From positions 1 through 10,735 of the forward strand of contig DFBD01000099.1 of NCBI GenBank assembly GCA_002367255.1: a stretch of DNA of 10,735 bases. Direction: 5' to 3'. The stretch's first letter is position 1. The number at the start of each line of letters is the position of its first letter. Below the pieces are notes generated by a model. It did no database searches, was not told where the DNA came from, and saw only the letters and a program-made list of their open reading frames with translations. Positions 1 to 7,469 of the stretch are shown here, one piece after another. This DNA is from Rhodobacterales bacterium UBA3089. Lineage in GTDB: Bacteria; Pseudomonadota; Alphaproteobacteria; Rhodobacterales; Rhodobacteraceae. Position numbers and translations under genes: made by a program.

Positions 1-45
1 ATGGCCTATCTGGATCGGGGTAGGGATGCGATGTATCCTGCTTAA
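1..45. other. Intergenic stub downstream of the iron-binding protein gene
   Basis: This is the stretch between the window edge and the stop codon of the minus-strand iron-binding protein gene. On the plus strand it happens to read as 14 codons from ATG to TAA, but there is no upstream sequence in which to judge a ribosome site and no reason to call it a gene. A 4-base GGAT/ATCC dyad is present but is too weak, and lacks a T-run, to be called a terminator. Permease genes of an iron ABC transporter might lie to the left, but nothing here shows it. Confidence 0.4.
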
Positions 46-1047
46 CTATTCGTTAAAGTTCACTCGATCGACAATCTTCAACGCAATGGGGCGCAGCTTC
101 GCGATATCCACCAGCGGCATCGAATCCGGCGTGAAATCCCCCCAGCTTTGAACCAATTCACTTGGCTTGGCGCTTTCCAGCAGCGGGTATTCGAAGTTCA
201 GCTCGGCGTACATGGCTTGCGCGGCTTCCGAGGTCAGGAACTCCATCAGTCGTAGCGTGTCTTCCTCGTTATGCGCGGATTTAGTCATCGCCATGCCCGA
301 AAGGTTAACGTGAACACCGCTGTCCCCCAAAATCGGGAACTGAATGGTCACGCTGTTCGCCCAGGCCTGTTGTTCTTCGTTCTGAAGCATCGCGCCCATG
401 TAATAGGTGTTGCCAATCGCAATATCACAAACGCCAGCCCAGATTGCCTTGACCTGCGCGCGGTCATTGCCTTGCGGCTTACGGGCGAGGTTGGCCTTCA
501 ACCCCGTTAACCATTCCTCGGCCGCTTCCTCGCCGTGGTGGGCGACAACTGCGGAAAGCAATCCAACATTATAATTATGCGAGCCCGAACGTGTGCAAAT
601 CCGGCCTTCCCATTTCGGGTCGGTCAAATCCTCATATGTGGTAACTTCGCCAGCCGCCACACGTTCAACCGAGGCGTAAATCACCCGCGCTCGCGATGTC
701 AGGCCAAACCAGTTGCCGTCCGGGTCGCGGAAGGTCGCCGGAATGTTGGCGTTAATAACGTCCGAGGTCACAGCTTGCGTAACGCCAGCTTCAACAACCG
801 CGTTCAGGTTCGAGATATCCGTGGTCAAAACCAAATCCGCAGGGGAGCGATCCCCCTCCGCCTTAAGGCGTTCAATCAGCCCGTCCTTGATAAATACGAT
901 GTTTGTCTTAATGCCTGTTTCGGCGGTAAAGGCCTCCAATATAGGGTTAATAAGTTGCGGTTCGCGCGAGGAATATATGTTCACTTCGGCGATCGCAGGG
1001 GCGGCGATGGCGGTGGCGGTTAATATGGCGGCAATTCGTTTAAGCAT
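46..1047 (-). CDS. fbpA: Periplasmic Fe(3+)-binding protein of an iron ABC transporter (FbpA/FutA type)
   Basis: This 333-residue protein is the extracytoplasmic solute-binding component that captures ferric iron in the periplasm for an ABC importer. Residues 1-20 are a Sec signal peptide (Lys-Arg, hydrophobic core, AIA before EVNIYSS). The mature protein begins with the family's VNIYSSRE strand (Tyr25) and has the GNTYYMGAM segment, whose Tyr215-Tyr216 pair matches the iron-ligating tyrosines of FbpA/FutA. CTRSGSHNYN (151-160) and GVCDIAIGN are also typical; Cys151 and Cys207 could form a disulfide. The ATG start at 1045-1047 is supported by GGAG (1054-1057) six bases upstream. It lies 73 bases downstream of mazG on the same strand, but GACTA-type boxes in the gap argue for its own iron-responsive promoter. 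No permease or ATPase gene is in the window. Fe(3+) specificity is inferred from family motifs; assignment to the family is secure. Confidence 0.92.
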   Translation of the reverse strand: MLKRIAAILTATAIAAPAIAEVNIYSSREPQLINPILEAFTAETGIKTNIVFIKDGLIERLKAEGDRSPADLVLTTDISNLNAVVEAGVTQAVTSDVINANIPATFRDPDGNWFGLTSRARVIYASVERVAAGEVTTYEDLTDPKWEGRICTRSGSHNYNVGLLSAVVAHHGEEAAEEWLTGLKANLARKPQGNDRAQVKAIWAGVCDIAIGNTYYMGAMLQNEEQQAWANSVTIQFPILGDSGVHVNLSGMAMTKSAHNEEDTLRLMEFLTSEAAQAMYAELNFEYPLLESAKPSELVQSWGDFTPDSMPLVDIAKLRPIALKIVDRVNFNE

Positions 1048-1120
1048 CGTTAACTCCAGTTTGATTTGTTGAACCGGATTACCCGACTAAAATAGTCAGG
1101 TCAATAGGTGACTAAAAAAA
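1048..1120 (-). promoter_or_regulatory. Promoter region of the iron-binding protein gene with two iron-box-like operators
   Basis: The gap between mazG and the iron-binding protein gene holds a perfect dyad GACTA-AAA-TAGTC (1085-1097). A degenerate copy, GACTAAAAAAATC, starts 25 bases further upstream of the iron gene (1110-1122) and runs into the mazG stop codon. Both copies are followed by AGG. Read on the minus strand, TTGACC (1099-1104, 5 of 6 to a -35 element) sits between the boxes; a -10 17 bases on would be TAATCC (1076-1081), which is poor. A repressor on box 1 would cover the promoter spacer. The dyad resembles, from memory, the 'Iron-Rhodo-box' predicted upstream of iron-uptake genes in Rhodobacterales. 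The repeat is seen directly; iron control is inferred. Confidence 0.6.
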
Positions 1121-1972
1121 TCAGGAAAGCTTTTCTTGCCGCTTTACCTCATCCCAAAGTGCATCCATTTCTTCAAGATTCGACTCTTCAGGTGTCTTGC
1201 CCTTAGCCTTCAAAAGGTCTTCCACCCCGTTGAAACGACGTGTAAATTTAGCATTGGCTGACCGAAGGATAGCCTCCGGTTCAATGTCCAGATGTCGCGC
1301 CAAATTGGCCATGACAAACAGCAAATCTCCGAACTCTTCGGCTATTTCCTCTTTACCCAAACTATCTCGCGCCTCAACCAATTCGCCCGCTTCTTCGACA
1401 ATCTTATCCAGAACCATCGAGGTTTCAGGCCAGTCAAACCCGACTCGCGCCGCTCGATTCTGCAATTTCACCGCCCGTGTTAACGCGGGCAGCCCTGCCG
1501 CAACCCCGTCGAGCGCACTTACCACCGTAGCGGCCCCGCGCTCCGCCGCTTTGATCTGCTCCCAATCCGCAACCTGTTGCGCTGCCGATTTATCCCGACT
1601 GTCATCGCCAAAAACATGCGGGTGGCGACGATACATTTTCGCCGAAATCGAATCCACCACGTCGTCAAAGCCAAACAACCCGGCCTCCTGCGCCATTTGC
1701 GAATGGTAAACGACCTGCAACAACAGGTCACCCAGCTCGTCGCGCAACTCGCCCATTTCGCCGCGCTCAATGGCGTCGGCTACTTCATATGCCTCCTCGA
1801 TCGTGTAGGGCGCGATGGAGGCGAAATCCTGTTCGATATCCCACGGACATCCCGTTTCAGGGTCACGCAACCGCCGCATGATTTCCATCAACCGCGCTAA
1901 TCCTGCCTTTTCGTCGTTAACCAATTTGTCAGATTCGTCCATCGGCAGCGGCAAAGCCATCTTATCCGTCAT
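1121..1972 (-). CDS. mazG: Nucleoside triphosphate pyrophosphohydrolase MazG
   Basis: MazG hydrolyses (d)NTPs to NMP and pyrophosphate in the cytoplasm and is regarded as a house-cleaning enzyme; in E. coli it also influences the ppGpp response. The 283-residue protein has two tandem MazG domains, like the E. coli protein (about 263 residues). Domain 1 carries RLRDPETGCPWD (34-45) and the metal-binding pattern Glu59-Glu60-x-x-Glu63 with Glu79-x-x-Asp82, followed by MYRRHPHVFGD (113-123). Domain 2 repeats the pattern with Glu193-Glu194-x-x-Glu197 and Glu213-x-x-Asp216, then KFTRRF (242-247). Both metal sites look intact. The ATG at 1970-1972 overlaps the end of the P450 gene by 11 bases and has GGAG (1979-1982) six bases upstream. 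In-frame ATGs at codons 5 and 11 are possible alternative starts but lack that ribosome site. It is the last gene of a three-gene overlapping operon. Confidence 0.95.
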   Translation of the reverse strand: MTDKMALPLPMDESDKLVNDEKAGLARLMEIMRRLRDPETGCPWDIEQDFASIAPYTIEEAYEVADAIERGEMGELRDELGDLLLQVVYHSQMAQEAGLFGFDDVVDSISAKMYRRHPHVFGDDSRDKSAAQQVADWEQIKAAERGAATVVSALDGVAAGLPALTRAVKLQNRAARVGFDWPETSMVLDKIVEEAGELVEARDSLGKEEIAEEFGDLLFVMANLARHLDIEPEAILRSANAKFTRRFNGVEDLLKAKGKTPEESNLEEMDALWDEVKRQEKLS

Positions 1973-3170
1973 TCTTTACTCCGAGGTTAACGCGCAAGGT
2001 TTCTAGGCCGTGGAAATGATAACGGTCTGCATAAACGGGCGCCTCGGCCAGTTTCATATCCGGATATTTCGCGAATAAAATCGACAAAGCAACGGCCATT
2101 TCCAACTTCGCCAACGGTGTGCCGATGCAAAAATGCAGGCCAGCCCCGAATGAGAGGTTCCCAATCCCGCCGCGTTCCGCATCAAGATCCATAGGGCAAG
2201 CGAACTTGTCAGAGTCATGGTTCGCGCCCGCCAGCATCAAGCCAACCACGTCACCGGTTTTGAAGTCATGCCCAAATGCGGTCATGTCCTGCATGGCGTA
2301 GCGCGTAAACATGTGCAATGGCGGATCAAATCGCAGGGTCTCCTCAACCATTTTAACCGTGTCTTCAGGCGTTCCAAAATGCTTCGTGGGGCGCGTACTA
2401 CCTTCCAACAACGCTTTGATACCATTGGCAAGCCCGTGAACGGTCGCCTCGTGCCCTGCGTTAAGAAGCAGTATACAGGTGGTGACCAGCTCGTCAGTTG
2501 AAAGCTTCTCGCCCGCATCATTTGCGGCGATCAGATGCGTTATCAGATCATCGCGCGGCTCTCCACGCCGTGCCTCGACATATTCGCGAATAAATGCCGA
2601 AAACTCCTGCGTTGCCTTTACCGCGGCATCCTCTACCGCACGATCGCGACGTACCTGATACATGGCGACCATGTCATGGGACCACGCCAGCAACTGATCC
2701 CCCATATCCTCGGGCACCCCCAAAAGGCGCGAAATAATGATAATAGGTATCTTCTCGCAAAACGCAGGTAATAAATCGACTTCTTCTTTGGGAAAATACT
2801 CAATCAACTCATAGGTTAGCGCCTCGATTTGGGGTTCAAGCGCGGCAATGCGTTTATTGGTAAATGCGCGCACCAGCAAACCACGCAAACGCGTGTGGGT
2901 TGGTGGTTCCAACTCCAGCAGTGAATGCTTTTCCAGATCGTAAAAGGGCTTCAGGTGCGTGGGGTGAACAGGCTGAAACCCTTCAGGTGCTTCACGGCCA
3001 AACCGCCGGTCCCGCAGGATTGCGTTAACGGTTTTATGTTCGAGCGAACATAGAAAACCGTATTCCTCCCAACGAAACATCGGCCCTGCGTCCCGTACGC
3101 TATCGTAAAACGGATAGGGGTTTTGTACGAAATCCGGGTCGCGCGGGTCTTGGTGGAAAGTCTTTATCAT
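1962..3170 (-). CDS. Cytochrome P450, soluble bacterial class
   Basis: This 402-residue heme monooxygenase lacks a membrane anchor, as is normal for bacterial class I P450s fed by a ferredoxin and reductase (neither is in the window). Key motifs are in order: LEPPTHTRLRGLLVRAFT (87-104, C-helix region with the heme-propionate His/Arg residues), AGHEAT in the I-helix (238-243, oxygen activation), ExxR in the K-helix (Glu277, Arg280), Arg290 in the FTRYA strand, and the heme-binding loop FGAGLHFCIG (341-350) with Cys348 as the iron thiolate ligand. Length and motifs indicate a complete enzyme. Its ATG (3168-3170) overlaps the stop codon of the upstream PLP enzyme as ATGA, with GGAG (3179-3182) eight bases upstream; the mazG start lies inside its 3' end. 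The substrate cannot be read from the sequence. Co-translation with a sulfur amino acid enzyme and MazG offers no obvious pathway. Confidence 0.95.
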   Translation of the reverse strand: MIKTFHQDPRDPDFVQNPYPFYDSVRDAGPMFRWEEYGFLCSLEHKTVNAILRDRRFGREAPEGFQPVHPTHLKPFYDLEKHSLLELEPPTHTRLRGLLVRAFTNKRIAALEPQIEALTYELIEYFPKEEVDLLPAFCEKIPIIIISRLLGVPEDMGDQLLAWSHDMVAMYQVRRDRAVEDAAVKATQEFSAFIREYVEARRGEPRDDLITHLIAANDAGEKLSTDELVTTCILLLNAGHEATVHGLANGIKALLEGSTRPTKHFGTPEDTVKMVEETLRFDPPLHMFTRYAMQDMTAFGHDFKTGDVVGLMLAGANHDSDKFACPMDLDAERGGIGNLSFGAGLHFCIGTPLAKLEMAVALSILFAKYPDMKLAEAPVYADRYHFHGLETLRVNLGVKNDG

Positions 3171-4327
3171 TCGGCCCGCTCCAACGCTTGCTCCAGATCT
3201 GCTATCAAATCGTTAACGTCCTCGATGCCGATTGAAAGCCGGATAAGGTTGTCAGTAACGATGGAGTGCGGCCCCTCGTTCGTTTTGCGATGCTCGATCA
3301 AGCTTTCGACCCCGCCAAGCGAGGTGGCAGGCACGAACACTTGCGTGAACCGCGAAACATCAATCGCTTGCGCCATACCGCCCTTGATCAGGATCGACAT
3401 CATGCCGCCAAAGCCGCCCGTCATTTGCCTTTTGGCGATCTCGTGACCGGGGTGCGAGGGCAGGCCGGGGTAAAGAACAGCATCAATCAGCTTATGCCCC
3501 TGAAAATGCTGCGCGATAGCCAACGCGTTGGCCGAGGCCCGATCATAACGCAGGTATAAGGTCCGCAAGCCACGGATTAACAACCATGCCTCGAATCCAG
3601 CCATAACGCTGCCTTGCAGGGTGCGTATTTCCTCAATCTCCTCCCAAAGCGCATCTACGTTGCCAGTCGTTAACACTCCGCCGGTCATGTCGGAGTGGCC
3701 GTTCAGGTATTTGGTGGCGGAATGGAAAACAATGTCCGCCCCAAGTGCCAGCGCCTGTGTGGTACTTGGCGGCGAGGCGGTGCAATCAACGGCAAGGATC
3801 GCGCCAGCGGCGTGGGCAATTTCGGCGGCCTCGGTGATGTCGATGATATCCCAGTTAGGGTTGGTCGGCGTTTCGACCCAGACGATACGTGTCTGGCCTG
3901 TCCGCACCGCGTTTCCCAATGCCGCAGGGTCAGTTTGATCAAAAAACGTAGCCTCGATCCCGCGTTTTTGGGTCAAACGGTGAATCCAGGTCATGCCCGC
4001 GTGATACATGATCTGCGGGGCGACAACGTGGTCGCCTGACTCAAGGGTTTCTAACAAGGTAACGACGGCGGCCATACCCGAGGCAAACAGCAACGATTCA
4101 GCGCCGCCCTCAAGGTTGGCCAATACGGCCTCTGCATGTTTGACGGTTTGACCACCGCTGCGCCCATATATGTAGGATTGCCTTGGGTCATAGTTTTCGT
4201 CGCGGGCATAGGTGCTCGACAGATCGATCATCGGGCTGATAGCGCCGGTTTTCTCGTCAATCATATGCAAGGCTTGTACTGCCCTTGTGGCGGGCGACAA
4301 GTTTAGCTGTCTGGGTGGTTTTTGCAT
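3167..4327 (-). CDS. Cys/Met-metabolism PLP-dependent enzyme (cystathionine lyase/synthase family)
   Basis: This 386-residue cytoplasmic enzyme belongs to the gamma-family of fold-type I PLP enzymes (cystathionine gamma-synthase, beta- and gamma-lyases, methionine gamma-lyase). Visible residues are YIYGRSGGQT (52-61, Tyr/Arg that bind the cofactor phosphate of the partner subunit), FASGMAAV (81-88), VETPTNPN (151-158), Asp181 (pyridine nitrogen), HSATKYLNGHSD (202-213) with Lys206 as the Schiff-base lysine, TSLGGVESLIEHR (335-347) and the substrate-carboxylate Arg363. The active-site loop reads IMYHAGMTW (106-114) instead of the usual Tyr-Gly-Gly-Thr type, so the reaction is uncertain and I give no gene symbol. 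The ATG at 4325-4327 is preferred because AGGA (4336-4339) lies eight bases upstream and family similarity begins there; an upstream in-frame ATG would overlap dctB. It is the first gene of the operon with the P450 and mazG. Confidence 0.88.
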   Translation of the reverse strand: MQKPPRQLNLSPATRAVQALHMIDEKTGAISPMIDLSSTYARDENYDPRQSYIYGRSGGQTVKHAEAVLANLEGGAESLLFASGMAAVVTLLETLESGDHVVAPQIMYHAGMTWIHRLTQKRGIEATFFDQTDPAALGNAVRTGQTRIVWVETPTNPNWDIIDITEAAEIAHAAGAILAVDCTASPPSTTQALALGADIVFHSATKYLNGHSDMTGGVLTTGNVDALWEEIEEIRTLQGSVMAGFEAWLLIRGLRTLYLRYDRASANALAIAQHFQGHKLIDAVLYPGLPSHPGHEIAKRQMTGGFGGMMSILIKGGMAQAIDVSRFTQVFVPATSLGGVESLIEHRKTNEGPHSIVTDNLIRLSIGIEDVNDLIADLEQALERAE

Positions 4328-4449
4328 TCGGGGAATCCTGTTGTTATTTATCGCTGATACTGCGACCGAACGATCAGGATGACAAGCCTGACGGCTTGAC
4401 GCCTTATCAAGGACAGGTGATACCGGATTAAACCTCGTACCGGAGCTTT
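4328..4449. promoter_or_regulatory. Divergent promoter region between the PLP enzyme gene and dctB
   Basis: These 122 bases must hold the start signals of both the leftward operon and dctBD. For dctB, TTGACG (4396-4401) followed 17 bases later by GATACC (4419-4424, 3 of 6 to TATAAT) is the best candidate promoter, giving a transcription start near 4431. A dyad CAAGCC-TGAC-GGCTTG (4383-4398) overlaps that -35 element and could be an operator or hairpin. For the leftward gene I find only an AT-rich patch (GATAAATAA read on the minus strand, around 4344-4352) with no convincing -35. The dyad is certain; the promoter call is tentative. Confidence 0.45.
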
Positions 4450-6189
4450 GTGTTGAAACGAGCCATAATAGCCCTGTTGATCGCCGTACTGGCAACGCCT
4501 TTGCTTTGGGGGGTGTGGCAGTGGTCGTATAAAGAGGCGCTCGACCAGCTCGAAGTTCGCGGGCAGGGCAATCTTGCTTTGGCGTCGGATAGGCTGGTTA
4601 TCCAGTTCGAACGCTACCGCCAACTGCCTGTGGTGTTAAGCGATAATCCGGTGTTAACCAGTGCTGCCATTCGTAACCCGAATGAATCCTTTCAGGATAT
4701 TAGTATTTTTCTGGAACGTATGGCGGATGTGACGGGAGCGTCAGATATTCTGTTGCTTGATCGGTCCGGGACGACACTTGCGGCAGCTAATTGGCGTGAA
4801 GATAGTTTTATCGGAGTGAATTTCGCCTCGCGACCGGATTTCGTTCGGGCAATGAACGGGGCGTTGGGGTTTTTCCATTCGCAAGAAAATGCGGGGGACC
4901 CGCGCGGGTTCTATTTTACCACCGCCTTGCGGGATGATGCTGGCGCAATTGCCGGTGGGGTTTCGATAAAGGTTGATCTGGAAGCGTTGGAGGTTGAATG
5001 GCGCGGAGACCCGGAAATAATCTTTTTCACCGATGCGAACGGCGTAATATTTATTGCCAACCGGCAATCTTTGCTGCTTCGGGTGCATGGTGATTACGAC
5101 GGGCTGATTTCCAATCAAGTCGAGAGCCGACGGTACGTTCGCACGCAACTTCAGCCGATGTTCCCTTTCATAGCGGATGAAAAATTCGATAGGGTTCGGT
5201 GGGTTCAAAGTGGGGATAGTGAAATCCCTGCACGCGCGCTTTATCTTGAAACGCCTTTGCCTGTAATCGGGATGACTGGAAAAACCCTGATGGATTTAAG
5301 TATTGTCGAGGAAGAGGCGCAGCTGCGGACTGTATTGGCCGCAGCATTTCTGGCGATGCTTGCGTTGGTGATTATGAACTTGCTGCAACGTCGGCGAACT
5401 TTGGCGGACCGTCTGGAGATCGAAGAACAAGCCAAGGCCGAATTGGAGGTGCGGGTTGCAAAACGCACGGCGCAGCTGCAATCGGCGAATGATAGTCTGG
5501 TGCAGGCGGGCAAACTGGCGGCGCTGGGGACGATGTCGGCCGGTATCAGCCACGAGCTGAATCAGCCGTTGGCCGCGATCCAGTCGTATGCGGAAAACGC
5601 GGTGATTTTGCTGGAACGCGAACGCGCGGACGAGGCCAGCAAGAACCTTAACCAGATTTCCAGTCTGGCGGGGCGGATGGGGCGGATTATTCGGAACCTT
5701 CGGGCGTTCGCGCGCAAGGAAGGCGAACCTGCGACGCAAGTGGATTTGGTCAAAGTGGTCGAGGATACGCTGGAGTTGGCAGGTATCCGATTGCGCGAAA
5801 AGAATGTGGTTGTGCATTGGGTAAAACCTGCAACGCCTGTATTGGTTAACGGCGGTGGCGTGCGCTTGCAGCAGGTGGTGTTGAACCTTATTTCCAACGC
5901 GATTGATGCGATGGAAGGGCAGGCGGATCCGCAAATCTGGATCGATATCTCATGCAATGGTGCGGTTTTCTTAAGGGTGCGCGACAACGGCCCCGGGCTG
6001 GAAGACAAGGACAAGATATTCGAGCCTTTCTACACCACAAAACCGGTGGGCGAGGGCGACGGTATGGGGTTGGGGCTGTCCATTTCTTACGGAATCGTGC
6101 AAAGTTTCGGTGGGCAAATCGTGGGTGAAAACCACGAAGACGGCGGGGCGGTGTTTCGCATAGAATTAACGCCAGCGGAGGCGGCATGA
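4450..6189 (+). CDS. dctB: C4-dicarboxylate sensor histidine kinase DctB
   Basis: This 579-residue inner-membrane kinase senses dicarboxylates in the periplasm and phosphorylates DctD. Transmembrane helix 1 spans about residues 5-22 and helix 2 about 292-312, enclosing a periplasmic sensor of about 270 residues with tandem PAS-like character, including SQENAGDPRGFYFTTAL, which resembles the ligand-binding segment of DctB sensors. A coiled-coil linker (about 315-352) leads to the H-box ISHELNQPLAAI with phospho-acceptor His368. The ATPase domain has the N-box LNLISNAIDA (Asn483), G1 RDNGPGL (511-517), the F-box FEPFYTTK (524-531) and G2 GMGLGL (538-543). The start is GTG at 4450; TTG at 4453 is an alternative and has the better spacing (seven rather than four bases) from GGAG at 4442-4445. 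Its stop overlaps the dctD start as ATGA, so the pair is translationally coupled. The DctB name rests on architecture plus the neighbouring dctD and dctPQM. Confidence 0.9.
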   Translation: MLKRAIIALLIAVLATPLLWGVWQWSYKEALDQLEVRGQGNLALASDRLVIQFERYRQLPVVLSDNPVLTSAAIRNPNESFQDISIFLERMADVTGASDILLLDRSGTTLAAANWREDSFIGVNFASRPDFVRAMNGALGFFHSQENAGDPRGFYFTTALRDDAGAIAGGVSIKVDLEALEVEWRGDPEIIFFTDANGVIFIANRQSLLLRVHGDYDGLISNQVESRRYVRTQLQPMFPFIADEKFDRVRWVQSGDSEIPARALYLETPLPVIGMTGKTLMDLSIVEEEAQLRTVLAAAFLAMLALVIMNLLQRRRTLADRLEIEEQAKAELEVRVAKRTAQLQSANDSLVQAGKLAALGTMSAGISHELNQPLAAIQSYAENAVILLERERADEASKNLNQISSLAGRMGRIIRNLRAFARKEGEPATQVDLVKVVEDTLELAGIRLREKNVVVHWVKPATPVLVNGGGVRLQQVVLNLISNAIDAMEGQADPQIWIDISCNGAVFLRVRDNGPGLEDKDKIFEPFYTTKPVGEGDGMGLGLSISYGIVQSFGGQIVGENHEDGGAVFRIELTPAEAA

Positions 6190-7469
6190 AGACAGTTCTT
6201 CTGGTAGACGACGATAAAGCGGTGCGCGAGGCGTTGGGGCAGACGCTCGATCTGGCGGGGTTTGATGTGACCTTGGCGGCCTCGTTTATCGAGGCGACGG
6301 ATCATATTTCCCCCGATTTTCGCGGCGTGGTGATTTCCGACGTGCGGATGCCTGGCAAGGACGGTTTGGCGCTGCTTGATCGCTGCGCTGCGATTGACCC
6401 TGACATTCCGTTTGTCTTGCTAACGGGCGAGGGGGATATCCCGATGGCCGTGCAGGCGGTAAATCAAGGGGCGCTCAATTTTCTTGAAAAACCTTGCCCA
6501 CCAAAACGCCTGATAGAGGTGGCTGCGAAGGCTTGTTCTGCGCGCGAAATGGTTATGGAAAACAGAGCCTTGCGTCGGAAACTGACGCGGGAGGATGCAG
6601 CCTCAAGGCTGATTCTGGGGCGCTCGGAGGCGACGTCAAAATTGCGAGGTCAGTTACGGACGGTTGCCGCAACAGGAACTGATTTGCTGATCACCGGCGA
6701 GACGGGCGTCGGTAAAGAGTTGGCGGCCCGCGTGGTGCATGCACTTTCCGGTACAAACGGCGAATTCGTGGCGGTGAACTGCGGGATGCTGACGGCGGAT
6801 TTAACCCGAAGAACCCTGTTTGGAGATAGCAATCCTGGCGCTTTCGAGCGGGCCGAGGGCGGGACGCTGTTTCTGGACGAGGTAGGCTCGATGCCACTGG
6901 ACCAGCAAGTCAGCTTGTTGCGAGTCTTGCAGGACCGTGTGATTGAATGCGCGAACGGTGAACGGTTGCGTCTGGATTGCCGTGTGATTGCTGCGACCAA
7001 GGAAGACCTGACGAGGATGCTGGAAGCGGGTGCTTTTCGAGAGGATTTATTTTTCCGTCTCGATGTGGCGCGTATAAAGGTTGCACCGTTGCGCGAACGG
7101 ATCGAGGATGTGGGGGGCATGTTCCGTGTTTTCCTGTCCGAGGCGCGTGGGCGCATGGGACTGCCCCCGTTGGAGATGGACGAGGATAGTTTTGCAGAGC
7201 TGTTCGCACGCCAATGGCCGGGCAATGTACGGGAATTGCAAAACCATGCGGACCGTTTGGCCATGGGGTTGGCGGGGCAGGAGGTAGGCCTGCCAAGGGG
7301 ATTGAACGCGCAGATGGACCGGATTGAAAAGCAGATTATTCGGGACTGCCTGAAACGCACTAAGGGGCAGGTGACGCTGGCTTGCGAGGAGCTGCAAATA
7401 CCGCGCAAGACTTTGTATGATCGCATGAAGCGGCATGCGATTGTGCCCGAGGTCTTTCGTAACGAATGA
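6186..7469 (+). CDS. dctD: C4-dicarboxylate response regulator DctD, NtrC family, lacking the GAFTGA loop
   Basis: This 427-residue activator is the cytoplasmic partner of DctB. The receiver domain (1-120) has the acidic pocket Asp8-Asp10, phospho-acceptor Asp52 in ISDVRMPG, Thr80 and Lys102. The AAA+ domain (about 143-370) has Walker A GETGVGKE (171-178), Walker B GGTLFLDE (225-232), FREDLFFRLDV (284-294, arginine-finger region) and WPGNVRE (344-350). A Fis-type HTH lies at about 395-416. The central oddity is residues 212-224: where relatives have the GAFTGA loop, this protein has FGDSNPGAFERAE running straight into Walker B, about ten residues shorter. That loop contacts sigma-54, so this protein is not expected to remodel sigma-54 polymerase, although its ATPase motifs are kept. 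GGAGG (6177-6181) lies four bases upstream of the ATG. The orthologous role is inferred from the dctB overlap and the adjacent dctPQM. Confidence 0.9.
   Translation: MKTVLLVDDDKAVREALGQTLDLAGFDVTLAASFIEATDHISPDFRGVVISDVRMPGKDGLALLDRCAAIDPDIPFVLLTGEGDIPMAVQAVNQGALNFLEKPCPPKRLIEVAAKACSAREMVMENRALRRKLTREDAASRLILGRSEATSKLRGQLRTVAATGTDLLITGETGVGKELAARVVHALSGTNGEFVAVNCGMLTADLTRRTLFGDSNPGAFERAEGGTLFLDEVGSMPLDQQVSLLRVLQDRVIECANGERLRLDCRVIAATKEDLTRMLEAGAFREDLFFRLDVARIKVAPLRERIEDVGGMFRVFLSEARGRMGLPPLEMDEDSFAELFARQWPGNVRELQNHADRLAMGLAGQEVGLPRGLNAQMDRIEKQIIRDCLKRTKGQVTLACEELQIPRKTLYDRMKRHAIVPEVFRNE

Noticed and set aside
1..45. 14-codon plus-strand open frame at the window start
   Set aside because: Too short, at the edge, with no visible ribosome site or similarity.
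4328..4495. N-terminal extension of the PLP enzyme to an ATG at 4495
   Set aside because: It would overlap the dctB start, lacks family similarity and has low-complexity basic sequence, whereas ATG 4327 has an AGGA ribosome site.
5296..6014. Several minus-strand open frames antisense to dctB
   Set aside because: The histidine kinase motifs on the plus strand explain the region; the antisense products are Arg/His-rich and domain-free.
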